NCBI RefSeq assembly: GCF_001418255.1
Contig: NZ_LIPV01000002.1
Location: 305,308 to 369,307, forward strand
DNA: 64,000 bases
DNA from: Thiomonas bhubaneswarensis
GTDB lineage: Bacteria; Pseudomonadota; Gammaproteobacteria; Burkholderiales; Burkholderiaceae_C
Reading direction: 5' to 3'
The notes under the pieces are model-generated. The model worked only from the letters and a program-made list of their open reading frames with translations, did not search any database and had not been told where the DNA came from. Position numbers and translations under genes: made by a program. The stretch's first letter is position 1, and each line of letters starts with the position of its first letter. This document shows, piece after piece, positions 8,985 to 16,258 of this stretch.

Positions 8985-9775
8985 GTCGCCTGCGGCGCTC
9001 GACGTGTGCCGAGCAGCCGCATCCCCCAAAACAAGGCCATGACCACCAGCAGGAACAGCACCGAGGCTGCCACCGACTGCCGCAGTCCTGACTGCAGGAA
9101 CAGGTCGTAGATGCGGATCGGCGCCGTCATCGGGTAATAAGCCAGCAGCACCACCGCGGCGAACTCGCCGATGGCGCGGGCGAAGCACAGCGTCAGACCC
9201 GTGGCGATGCCCGGGCGGGCCAGCGGCAGGGTGACGGCACGAAACACCGCCCAGGGTGTAGCGCCCTGAATGCGCGCGGCGCGCTCGATCTGCGGATCGA
9301 CGGCCTCGAAACCCGCGCGGGCGGCATTCACCGCATAGGGCAGTCCGACGTAGCTCATCGCCAGCACGATGCCGGCAAAAGTGCCCCAGAATTCCAGGCC
9401 GATGTGCGCCAGCGGCCCCCCCAGCCAGCCGCTGCGGCTGAACACCAGCAGCAGCGCAATACCGGCGATGGTGTGCGGCATGGTCAGCGGCAGATCGACC
9501 AAAGCCTCCACCGCGCTCTTGCCTCGAAAGTGCTGCCGCGCCAGCACATAGGCCAGCGGCACCGCGAACAGCGCCGCCAGTACCGTGCTGGAGAACGCCG
9601 CCGCCAGGCTCAGGGCAATGGCGCTGCGCACATCAGCCATGGCCGCCACCTGCCTGAGATCGGCCAGCGTGGGGTGCAGCAGCAGCGCGAGCAGCGGCAG
9701 GGCGATGAAGGCCAGAAGGGTGGCCCCCATCAACCAGAACGCCCAGAACATCGGGCTCAACGAACCGCGCCGCAT
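8972..9775 (-). CDS. modB: Molybdate/tungstate ABC transporter permease
   Basis: An inner-membrane permease of 267 residues with about six transmembrane segments and the EAA loop (GFEAVDPQIERAARIQGA followed by PLARPGI), where the ATPase docks. The length and LPLTMPHTIAGIALLLVFSR pattern fit the ModB/WtpB/CysT group. The stop overlaps the start of modC. Upstream, 216 bases holding an 84-base tandem repeat separate it from the binding-protein gene, which is unusual for an otherwise tight operon and may weaken read-through. Confidence 0.88.
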   Translation of the reverse strand: MRRGSLSPMFWAFWLMGATLLAFIALPLLALLLHPTLADLRQVAAMADVRSAIALSLAAAFSSTVLAALFAVPLAYVLARQHFRGKSAVEALVDLPLTMPHTIAGIALLLVFSRSGWLGGPLAHIGLEFWGTFAGIVLAMSYVGLPYAVNAARAGFEAVDPQIERAARIQGATPWAVFRAVTLPLARPGIATGLTLCFARAIGEFAAVVLLAYYPMTAPIRIYDLFLQSGLRQSVAASVLFLLVVMALFWGMRLLGTRRAPQATWPR

Positions 9776-9807
9776 GCCGCGTCTACAAAAACGCCGCGCT
9801 CAGCGTC

Positions 9808-9995
9808 GGCTCTCGGGGTGGGCTCATCAGCCTCCCGCCGGGCCGCTCCAAGGGAGGCTGGCCCCTTGAGGGGGGAGCCAAGCGCAGCGCAGGCTCTCGG
9901 GGTGGGCTCATCAGCCTCCCGCCGGGCCGCCCCAAGGGAGGCTGGCCCCTTGAGGGGGGAGCCAAGCGCAGCGCAGGCTCTCGGGGTGGGCTCAT
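9808..9995. repeat. 84-base tandem repeat (two full copies and a partial third)
   Basis: The phrase GGCTCTCGGGGTGGGCTCAT recurs at 9808, 9892 and 9976, giving an exact period of 84 bases; the two full copies differ by about one base. Each copy contains GC-rich self-complementary stretches such as CCAAGGGAGGCTGGCCCCTTG. It fills the gap between the binding-protein gene and modB, and the last partial copy runs into the binding-protein stop codon. It resembles, in base pattern, the dispersed elements at 47929-48085 and 51900-52055. The length and lack of unique spacers rule out CRISPR. Confidence 0.9.
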
Positions 9996-10957
9996 TGTGG
10001 CCACGCCACGGTGAGTTTGCGCAGGTCGGCGGGAACCTTGTCGCGGTGCATGGCGTAGGGCTGTTTCAGGGGAATGAAGCCGTTGGCCGCAATCACCTTT
10101 TGTCCCTCGGGGCCGAGCACATAGGCGATGAACTCCTGCGCCAGCTTGGGGTGGGGGGCTGAGTTGGGAATGGTCAGCGCGTAGATGATCGGGCGGCCGG
10201 TCAGGGTGCCGTTCTTGGTCTGGGCGGTGGCGCGGGCGTAGTCGGCGTCGTACTTCGGGTCGCTGAGGTTGATCTGCGGCGGCAGGTCGAGCGACTCCAT
10301 GTGGTGCTGCACGGCATCCGAGCGGTAGATGGCCAGGTAGTCGATCTGCCCGAGTTCGAGCGCCGAGATCAGGTCGGTTTCGGTATCGCGCATATTGCTC
10401 TGCGGCGAGTTGGCGAGCACCTTGGCTTCGAGGTCGGGTTGCTTGTAATACTTGCTGGCCAGATCGAGCATCTGCAGGGTCTGGTAGCCCGAGGGATCGG
10501 TGTCGGGGTTGGAGCGCCCGATCTGCACCCCAGGTGCGGACAGCACTTTCCACCAGTTGTCGGCGTTGATGTCCTTGGCACCGCGGCTCTTGGGGGTGTA
10601 GATGAAAGTGATGGCGTTACCCAGGAAACCGATGGACCAATCCGCCACAGGTTTTCCGCCCTCATCCCCCTTGAACATGTATTTGGGAATGACCGAGTAG
10701 TCGGCCACGGCGACCACATCGGCCGGTTGATGCAGCACGGTGACCTGCTTGACCATTTTGACGCTGCCGCCGAACTGCGGTTGCACCGTCACCCCCGGGT
10801 GCAGCTTTTCGAAGCCGCGCGCCAGGGTGGTGAAGGTCTTGCCCAGCGTGCCGGCGGCAAAGACGGTCAGGGTTTCGGCTTGTGCTGCGGTACCAACGCA
10901 AGCCGCGGTAAGAACCAAGGCGGTCAGGGTATGGCGGGCGAATTTCAGTGAGTGCAT
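9992..10957 (-). CDS. wtpA: WtpA-like molybdate/tungstate periplasmic binding protein
   Basis: A protein of 321 residues with a Sec signal peptide (MHSLKFARHTLTALVL, cleavage near AQAE). The mature start LTVFAAGTLGKTF and the segment GRSNPDTDPSGYQTLQMLDLA are characteristic of the WtpA/ModA oxyanion-binding branch, closer to WtpA than to classical ModA. It captures molybdate or tungstate in the periplasm and delivers it to ModB/ModC encoded just downstream. The ATG at 10957 is chosen over the open frame to 11002 because AGGAGA precedes it and the signal peptide then begins correctly. A dyad resembling a ModE site lies immediately upstream. Confidence 0.82.
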   Translation of the reverse strand: MHSLKFARHTLTALVLTAACVGTAAQAETLTVFAAGTLGKTFTTLARGFEKLHPGVTVQPQFGGSVKMVKQVTVLHQPADVVAVADYSVIPKYMFKGDEGGKPVADWSIGFLGNAITFIYTPKSRGAKDINADNWWKVLSAPGVQIGRSNPDTDPSGYQTLQMLDLASKYYKQPDLEAKVLANSPQSNMRDTETDLISALELGQIDYLAIYRSDAVQHHMESLDLPPQINLSDPKYDADYARATAQTKNGTLTGRPIIYALTIPNSAPHPKLAQEFIAYVLGPEGQKVIAANGFIPLKQPYAMHRDKVPADLRKLTVAWPQ

Positions 10958-10970
10958 GGAGGTCTCCTGT

Positions 10971-10993
10971 CGTTGTGCATTTCGAGCATAACG
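10971..10993 (-). promoter_or_regulatory. Possible ModE-type operator overlapping a promoter
   Basis: Read on the minus strand, CGTTATGC and GCACAACG flank seven bases, an inverted repeat matching at seven of eight positions. ModE operators in proteobacteria are CGTTAT-containing dyads, and this one ends 14 bases before the wtpA-like start. TATGCT within the left arm could be the -10 box, so binding would block transcription. No ModE gene is in the window. Confidence 0.4.
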
Positions 10994-11037
10994 CAAGGAC
11001 ACCGGGTGCGCTGCATCCCGGTTGCGATGCGGCAGAA

Positions 11038-11667
11038 TCAGCCCGCCGTGCTGGGCGGGCGCTGCGCCGACTTCGGACGGAAGGCCACGCAGACGGCGGG
11101 GTCGGTCTCCATGTAGGGGCCGCCGATCAAGTCGACGCAGTAAGGCACTGCGGCGAACAGCCCTGGCACGACTTGGGCCCCTTCAGCATCGCGCACGCCT
11201 TCGAGGGTTTCAGCGATGGATTTGGGCTGTCCCGGCAGGTTGATGATGAGGGTGCGTCCGCGAATGACCGCGGTCTGCCGCGACAGGATGGCGGTGGGCA
11301 CGAAGTGCAGGCTGATGCGGCGCATCTGCTCGCCGAAGCCCGGCATTTCGCGGTCGGCGACGTCGAGCGTCGCCTCGGGGGTGACGTCGCGCGGCGCGGG
11401 GCCGGTGCCGCCGGTGGTCAGCACCAGATCGCAATGCTGCGTGTCCACCAGGTCGACCAGGGTGGAGGCGATTTGCAGACGGTCGTCGGGAATCAGCCGC
11501 TCTTCCCAGGTGATGGGGTTGCGCAGCGCGCGGCTGAGCCATTCGCGCAGCGCGGGCAGACCTTTGTCTTCGTAGATGCCGCTGCTGGCGCGGTCGCTGA
11601 TGGAGACGATGCCGATGCGCAGTGCATCGGCCTGGACGAGGGGTTCAGAAGCTGGGGAGAGGTTCAT
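11038..11667 (-). CDS. mog: Molybdopterin adenylyltransferase
   Basis: A protein of 209 residues. The MoaB/Mog nucleotide-binding motif TTGGTGPAPRDVTPEA is complete, and IGIVSISDRASSGIYEDKG matches the family start. It activates molybdopterin with ATP to form MPT-AMP before molybdenum insertion by MoeA. It sits directly upstream of the oxyanion uptake genes, so supply of the metal and of the cofactor are linked. Its first 23 bases overlap the end of darP, indicating a common transcript darP-mog and perhaps onward to the transporter. Confidence 0.9.
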   Translation of the reverse strand: MNLSPASEPLVQADALRIGIVSISDRASSGIYEDKGLPALREWLSRALRNPITWEERLIPDDRLQIASTLVDLVDTQHCDLVLTTGGTGPAPRDVTPEATLDVADREMPGFGEQMRRISLHFVPTAILSRQTAVIRGRTLIINLPGQPKSIAETLEGVRDAEGAQVVPGLFAAVPYCVDLIGGPYMETDPAVCVAFRPKSAQRPPSTAG

Positions 11668-12217
11668 CGTCTGCAGGGTGGCTAGGGGTATCGTGGGCGG
11701 CGATGGCCGCCTTGACGAACTGGAACAACTGGCGGGTCAGCCGCGGCGGTTTGTCTGTACCGATTTCGGCGCGGGCGCCGCGCACGAGCTGGCGCAGTTG
11801 CTGGGCGTCGGTGCCGGGGAATTTGGCGAGGAAGGCGGTTTGCGCGTCGTCGTCGGCCAGCAGGGTGTCGCGCCAGCGTTCCAGCGCGTGCATGCGGGCC
11901 ACGCTGGCGCGGTCGTCCTGGCGCGCGGCGGCGAGGAAGGCGCGCACCGCGTCGGCATCGGCAGTGCGCATCAGTTTGCCGACGTAAAGCGTCTGCCGCT
12001 TGCGCGCGCCGTGGGCGGTGATGCGCTGGGCTTCGAGCACGGCTTCGCGCAAGGCGTCGGGCAGGTCGGATTGGCGAATGGTGTGCGAGGGCAGGGCGAT
12101 GAGCTGCTCACCCAACTCCTGCAGCGCGAGCATGTCGCGCTTGACCTGGCTTTTGCTCGGCGGGCGGTCATCGGTTTGCTCTTCGGTAGAGTCGATGGGG
12201 CGATGCGGGAATTTCAT
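11645..12217 (-). CDS. darP: Ribosome-associated protein DarP (YjgA, DUF615)
   Basis: A charged soluble protein of 190 residues beginning MKFPHRPIDSTEEQ. PPSKSQVKRDMLALQELGEQL is the typical N-terminal motif of the DUF615/YjgA family, which associates with pre-50S particles during large-subunit assembly. The ATG at 12217 is chosen; the frame open to 12265 would overlap the divergent pmbA region. It lies divergently beside pmbA, a pairing common in beta- and gammaproteobacteria. Confidence 0.9.
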   Translation of the reverse strand: MKFPHRPIDSTEEQTDDRPPSKSQVKRDMLALQELGEQLIALPSHTIRQSDLPDALREAVLEAQRITAHGARKRQTLYVGKLMRTADADAVRAFLAAARQDDRASVARMHALERWRDTLLADDDAQTAFLAKFPGTDAQQLRQLVRGARAEIGTDKPPRLTRQLFQFVKAAIAAHDTPSHPADDEPLPSF

Positions 12218-12306
12218 GGCTCTTATTATCTGCCGGGTTGATGCGCGCTCTGGTCGCCTGTCCATCCCGGATAGCGCGCCGGGCCGCTAAAAAGGAATGC
12301 CATATC

Positions 12307-13662
12307 GTGGGACGTTTCGCCTACAGCAAAGCACAATTTCAGGATCTCGCCCAGCAGGCTCTCGATCTGGCGCGCAAAGCCGGAGCCTCGGATGCGCAGA
12401 TCGAAGTGTCCGAGGGCCAAGGCATGTCGGTCGGCGTGCGCAACGGCCAGACCGAGAACGTGGAGCACAACCGCGACAAGAGTCTGTCCATCACCGTGTA
12501 CGACGGCCAGCGTCGCGGCCATGCCAGCACCTCCGATTTTTCCGCCGAGGCCATCGCTCGCACCGCTCAGGCAGCTTTCGATATCGCCCGCTATACCGCC
12601 GAGGATGATTGCGCCGGACTGCCCGAAGCCGAGCAACTGGCCATCGGCCGCACCGCATCAAACCTGGACCTCTATTACCCCTGGGATCTCACCCCGCAGG
12701 CCGCAGCCAAGCTGGCCTTGCGTGCCGAGCGGGCCGCTTTTGCCGTCGACCCGCGCATTCGCAACAGCGAGGGCGCCAGCGTCTCGGCGCAGGAATCGCA
12801 CTTCGTGCTGGCCAACAGCCGCAGTTTCTGCGACGGCTACGCCTCGTCCTCGCACAGCCTGTCGTGCGCGCCGATCGCCGGCAGCGGCGACGACATGCAG
12901 CGCGATTATTGGTGGACTTCTGAATGCGACCCTGCCGATCTGGCCACGCCCGAGGCCGTGGGTCGCTATGCCGCCGAGCGGGCCTTGTCGCGCCTGAAAG
13001 CACGCAAGCTCTCGACGCGCAAGTGCCCGGTGCTGTTCGAGTCCCCTCTGGCCTCGGGCCTGATCGGCAGCTTCACTCATGCCATCAGCGGCGGGGCGCT
13101 GTATCGCAAATCCTCGTTTCTGCAGGGCAGCATGGGACAGCAGGTCTGGGCCGACCACATTGATCTGATCGAAGATCCAACCCTGCCCAAGCGTCGTGGC
13201 AGTGCCCCGTTCGACAGCGAAGGCGTGGCGACCGCCAAGCGCACCTTGGTGGAAGGCGGCGTGGTGCAGGGCTATCTGCTGGGCACCTACTCCGCACGCA
13301 AGCTGGGCATGCAGACCACGGGCAATGCCGGTGGCGCTCACAACCTGCGCCTGCAGAGCCGACTCACCCAGCCCAAGGATGATTTGCCCGCCATGCTGCG
13401 CAAGCTCGGTACCGGGCTGTTCGCCATCGAGCTCATGGGTCATGGCGTCAACTACGTCACCGGCGACTATTCGCGTGGGGTCATGGGGTTCTGGGTGGAG
13501 GGCGGCAAGATCCGTTACCCGGTTCAGGAGATCACCATCGCGGGCAATCTGCGCGACATGATGCGTCAGGTGGTCGCCGTCGGCGCCGACACCCACACCT
13601 ACGGCAGCAAGACCACGGGCTCCGTGCTGATCGAAGAGATGACCGTGGGTGGCGCGGGCTGA
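12307..13662 (+). CDS. pmbA: Metalloprotease PmbA (TldE)
   Basis: The protein of 451 residues matches the usual TldE length. It contains VSEGQGMSVGVRNGQTENVEHNRDK at the N-terminus and FAIELMGHGVNYVTGDYSRGV in the C-terminal half. TldD/TldE is a cytoplasmic heterodimeric metalloprotease that processes peptides such as microcins and antitoxins; TldE lacks the catalytic HExxxH site and TldD is not in this window. The start is a GTG at 12307 with AAGGAA ten bases upstream; an ATG at 12238 in the same frame is possible but would sit only 20 bases from the divergent darP start. Confidence 0.9.
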   Translation: MGRFAYSKAQFQDLAQQALDLARKAGASDAQIEVSEGQGMSVGVRNGQTENVEHNRDKSLSITVYDGQRRGHASTSDFSAEAIARTAQAAFDIARYTAEDDCAGLPEAEQLAIGRTASNLDLYYPWDLTPQAAAKLALRAERAAFAVDPRIRNSEGASVSAQESHFVLANSRSFCDGYASSSHSLSCAPIAGSGDDMQRDYWWTSECDPADLATPEAVGRYAAERALSRLKARKLSTRKCPVLFESPLASGLIGSFTHAISGGALYRKSSFLQGSMGQQVWADHIDLIEDPTLPKRRGSAPFDSEGVATAKRTLVEGGVVQGYLLGTYSARKLGMQTTGNAGGAHNLRLQSRLTQPKDDLPAMLRKLGTGLFAIELMGHGVNYVTGDYSRGVMGFWVEGGKIRYPVQEITIAGNLRDMMRQVVAVGADTHTYGSKTTGSVLIEEMTVGGAG

Positions 13663-13685
13663 TCGTTCTGCGCCGCAGATGCGAG

Positions 13686-13706
13686 GCCGCCTTCGGGCGG
13701 CTTTTT
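13686..13706 (+). terminator. Rho-independent terminator of pmbA
   Basis: GCCGCC, a TTCG tetraloop, GGCGGC and five T residues, 24 bases after the pmbA stop. Confidence 0.9.
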
Positions 13707-13797
13707 CGTGGTCTGTGCTCTGCGCAAATGGATGTCTCCAAGGCAAAGCAGCTTTACGCCGAGGTCAGGAATCGTTCGCGCTTACCCGTAAGGATGC

Positions 13798-13825
13798 GGA
13801 TAGTTACAGAAGTTACGATCTATCC
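13798..13825. promoter_or_regulatory. Dyad and direct repeats ahead of the first TRAP binding protein
   Basis: GGATAG and CTATCC form a perfect six-base dyad with a 16-base spacer, and AGTTAC occurs twice at a nine-base interval (13802 and 13811). The site lies 73 to 100 bases before the start codon in a locally AT-richer stretch, a reasonable place for an activator or repressor site. No experimental counterpart is known to me. Confidence 0.35.
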
Positions 13826-13897
13826 ATCGGGTCAGCAGCTTCGCGCTGTACAAGAAATCACAGCCCGGTACCTTTCACTTTCCTTTTCGGAGACTCC

Positions 13898-14980
13898 ATG
13901 GAACGTCGTTCGTTCGTCAAACACGCCGGCCTTGCCGGTATTCTTGCCGCCGGTTCCGCGCCGGCCGTCATGGCCCAGCAGGCGGTGCGCTGGCGCCTGG
14001 CCTCCAGCTTTCCCAACTCGCTCGACACGATCTATGGCGCGGCCAACGTGTTCGCACAAAAGGTCAAGGAACTGACCAACGGCAAGTTCGACATCTCGGT
14101 GCACGCCGCCGGTGAACTGGTGCCTGCGTTCGGCGTGGTCGATGCCGTGCAGCAAGGCACGGTGGAGTGCTGCCACACCGCGCCGTACTACTTCTTCGGC
14201 AAAGACCCGACCTTCGCGCTGGGCGGCACCGTGCCGTTCGGTTTCAACTCGCGCCAGATGACGGCGTGGATGTTCCAGGGCAACGGCCTCAAGCTCATGC
14301 GCGAGTTTTACAGCCAATACAACTTCATCAACTTCCCGTGCGGCAACACCGGGGCGCAGATGGGCGGCTGGTTCCGCAAGCCCATCAAGAGCCTGGCCGA
14401 CATGAAGGGCCTGAAGATGCGCATCGGCGGTTTTGCCGGCAAGGTGATCGAGCGCATCGGCGTGGTGCCGCAGAACATTCCCGGCGGCGATATCTACCCC
14501 TCGCTGGAGAAGGGCACCATCGACGCCGCGGAGTGGATAGGTCCTTATGACGATCTGAAGCTGGGTTTCTACAAGGTGGCGAAGAACTATCTTTATCCGG
14601 GCTGGTGGGAAGGCGGCCTTGAGCTTGACCTCTATGTCAACCAGAAGGCCTACAACGCCCTGCCGGCCGACTACAAGGCGGCCGTCGATGCCGCGACGGC
14701 CTACGCCCACGTCAATATGCAGGCCGCCTATGACGCCAAAAACCCTCCGGCGCTCAAGGAACTGGTGGGCAAGGGCGCCAAGCTACAGGGCTTCCCCAAG
14801 GACGTGATGGAGGCGGCGTACAAGGCGGCCAATGACGTCTACAACGAGCTGTCTTCGAGCAACCCGCACTGGCGCAAGGTCTACACCGACTGGGTCAAGT
14901 TCCGCAACGACGAGATCCTCTGGTTCCGCTTTGCCGAGAATGAATTCGACCGCTTCATGTCCACGCGCAAGCTCACCTGA
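13898..14980 (+). CDS. TRAP transporter solute-binding protein (DctP family), copy 1
   Basis: A periplasmic binding protein of 360 residues. It starts with a Tat-type leader (ERRSFVKHAG, hydrophobic stretch, AxA near AVMAQQ). The mature part carries WRLASSFPNSLDT, GTVECCHTAPYYFFGKDP and the MRIGGFAGKVIERIG region typical of the TakP-like branch of DctP proteins, whose members bind 2-oxo acids and similar organic anions. The ATG at 13898 follows GGAGA; the frame open to 13649 is not credible. The DctQ and DctM membrane subunits are not adjacent. The next gene is a close paralogue. Confidence 0.88.
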   Translation: MERRSFVKHAGLAGILAAGSAPAVMAQQAVRWRLASSFPNSLDTIYGAANVFAQKVKELTNGKFDISVHAAGELVPAFGVVDAVQQGTVECCHTAPYYFFGKDPTFALGGTVPFGFNSRQMTAWMFQGNGLKLMREFYSQYNFINFPCGNTGAQMGGWFRKPIKSLADMKGLKMRIGGFAGKVIERIGVVPQNIPGGDIYPSLEKGTIDAAEWIGPYDDLKLGFYKVAKNYLYPGWWEGGLELDLYVNQKAYNALPADYKAAVDAATAYAHVNMQAAYDAKNPPALKELVGKGAKLQGFPKDVMEAAYKAANDVYNELSSSNPHWRKVYTDWVKFRNDEILWFRFAENEFDRFMSTRKLT

Positions 14981-15002
14981 GGCAGAGGTGTATCGCGTTC
15001 AC

Positions 15003-15026
15003 AAGCCCGCTCAGGCGGGCTTTTTT
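15003..15026 (+). terminator. Rho-independent terminator after TRAP binding protein copy 1
   Basis: AAGCCCGC, loop TCAG, GCGGGCTT and a run of six T residues. It shows that the two binding-protein genes are separate transcription units. Confidence 0.92.
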
Positions 15027-15043
15027 ACGAGTCCTTGGACGGG

Positions 15044-15093
15044 ATCAATACAATTTGATTCATCTTGATATGAAATGAATCATCTGTATCAAG
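15044..15093. promoter_or_regulatory. Interlocking AT-rich dyads ahead of TRAP binding protein copy 2
   Basis: Three overlapping inverted repeats occupy about 50 bases: ATCAA/TTGAT (15044-15059), TGATTCAT/ATGAATCA with an 11-base spacer (15056-15082), and CTTGATA/TATCAAG (15064-15093). The block is far more AT-rich than its surroundings and ends 25 bases before the start codon. This looks like a multi-site operator, possibly for a LysR- or GntR-type regulator; a LysR gene lies just downstream of the binding protein. Confidence 0.5.
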
Positions 15094-15118
15094 AGTGACT
15101 TATTTACTAGGAGACCCC

Positions 15119-16204
15119 ATGGAACGCCGTTCATTCGTCAAACACGCCGGCCTCGCCGGTATTCTGGCCGCAGGTACCGCCCCGGCCGTCGTCATGGCTC
15201 AGCAGGCGGTGCGTTGGCGCCTGGCCTCGAGCTTCCCCAACTCACTCGACACCATCTTCGGTGCGGCCAACATCTTCGCCCAGAAGGTCAAGGAAGCGTC
15301 GGGCGGCAAGTTCGAGATCAGTGTGCACGCCGGCGGCGAACTCGTTCCGCCGTTCGGCGTGGTCGATGCCGTGCAGCAAGGCACGGTGGAGTGCTGCCAC
15401 ACCGCGCCGTACTACTTCTTCGGCAAGGACCCGACCTTCGCGCTGGGCTGCGCCGTACCCTTCGGCATGAACTCCCGCCAGATGAGCGCCTGGATGTATC
15501 AGGGCAATGGCCTCAAGCTCATGCGCGAGTTCTATGCGAACTACAACATCATCAGCTTCCCCATGGGCAACACCGGGGCGCAGATGGGCGGCTGGTTCCG
15601 CAAACCGATCAAGAGCCTGGCCGACATGAAGGGCCTGAAGATGCGCATCGGCGGTTTCGCCGGTAAGGTGATGGAGCGCATCGGCGTGGTGCCTCAGAAC
15701 ATTCCCGGCGGCGATATCTACCCCTCGCTGGAGAAGGGCACCATCGACGCGGCCGAGTGGATCGGTCCTTATGACGATCTGAAGCTGGGCTTCTACAAAG
15801 TGGCGAAGAACTATCTGTATCCGGGCTGGTGGGAAGGCGGCCCCGAACTCGATCTGTTCGTCAACCAGAAGGCCTACAACGCCCTTTCGCCGGAGTACAA
15901 GGCTATCGTCGAGATTGCCGCATCGCACGCGCACATCAATATGCAGGCCATGTACGACGCCAAGAACCCGCCGGCGCTCAAGGAACTTGTGGGCAAGGGC
16001 GCCAAGCTGCAGGGCTTCCCGAAGGACGTGATGGAGGCGGCCTTCAAAGCGTCCAACGAGATTTACAACGAACTCTCGGCCAGCAATCCCAACTGGAAGA
16101 AGGTCTACACCGACTGGTACAAGTTCCGCAACGACGACATTCTCTGGTTCCGCTTCGCGGACAACGAGTTCGACCGCTTCATGGCCACGCGCAAGTTCAC
16201 CTGA
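15119..16204 (+). CDS. TRAP transporter solute-binding protein (DctP family), copy 2
   Basis: A protein of 361 residues, highly similar over its whole length to the copy at 13898-14980, including the Tat leader ERRSFVKHAG and the GDIYPSLEKGTIDAAEWIGP segment. Substitutions cluster in the binding-cleft half (for example GCAVPFGMNSRQMSAW against GGTVPFGFNSRQMTAW), so ligands or affinities may differ. The ATG at 15119 follows AGGAGA. It has its own upstream dyads and its own terminator. No DctQM genes accompany it; it must use a transporter encoded elsewhere or act as a sensor. Confidence 0.88.
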   Translation: MERRSFVKHAGLAGILAAGTAPAVVMAQQAVRWRLASSFPNSLDTIFGAANIFAQKVKEASGGKFEISVHAGGELVPPFGVVDAVQQGTVECCHTAPYYFFGKDPTFALGCAVPFGMNSRQMSAWMYQGNGLKLMREFYANYNIISFPMGNTGAQMGGWFRKPIKSLADMKGLKMRIGGFAGKVMERIGVVPQNIPGGDIYPSLEKGTIDAAEWIGPYDDLKLGFYKVAKNYLYPGWWEGGPELDLFVNQKAYNALSPEYKAIVEIAASHAHINMQAMYDAKNPPALKELVGKGAKLQGFPKDVMEAAFKASNEIYNELSASNPNWKKVYTDWYKFRNDDILWFRFADNEFDRFMATRKFT

Positions 16205-16226
16205 TGCGCGCTGGTTCTTAGTAGTA

Positions 16227-16252
16227 AAAACGCCCCATCCTCGGGGCGTTTT
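16227..16252. terminator. Bidirectional terminator between TRAP copy 2 and the LysR gene
   Basis: AAAACGCCCC, a six-base loop, GGGGCGTTTT. The A and T flanks let it serve both converging genes. Confidence 0.9.
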
Positions 16253-16258
16253 TCATGG

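Noticed and set aside
9808..9995. Possible CRISPR array
   Set aside because: The repeats are directly joined with an 84-base period and have no unique spacers; there are no cas genes.
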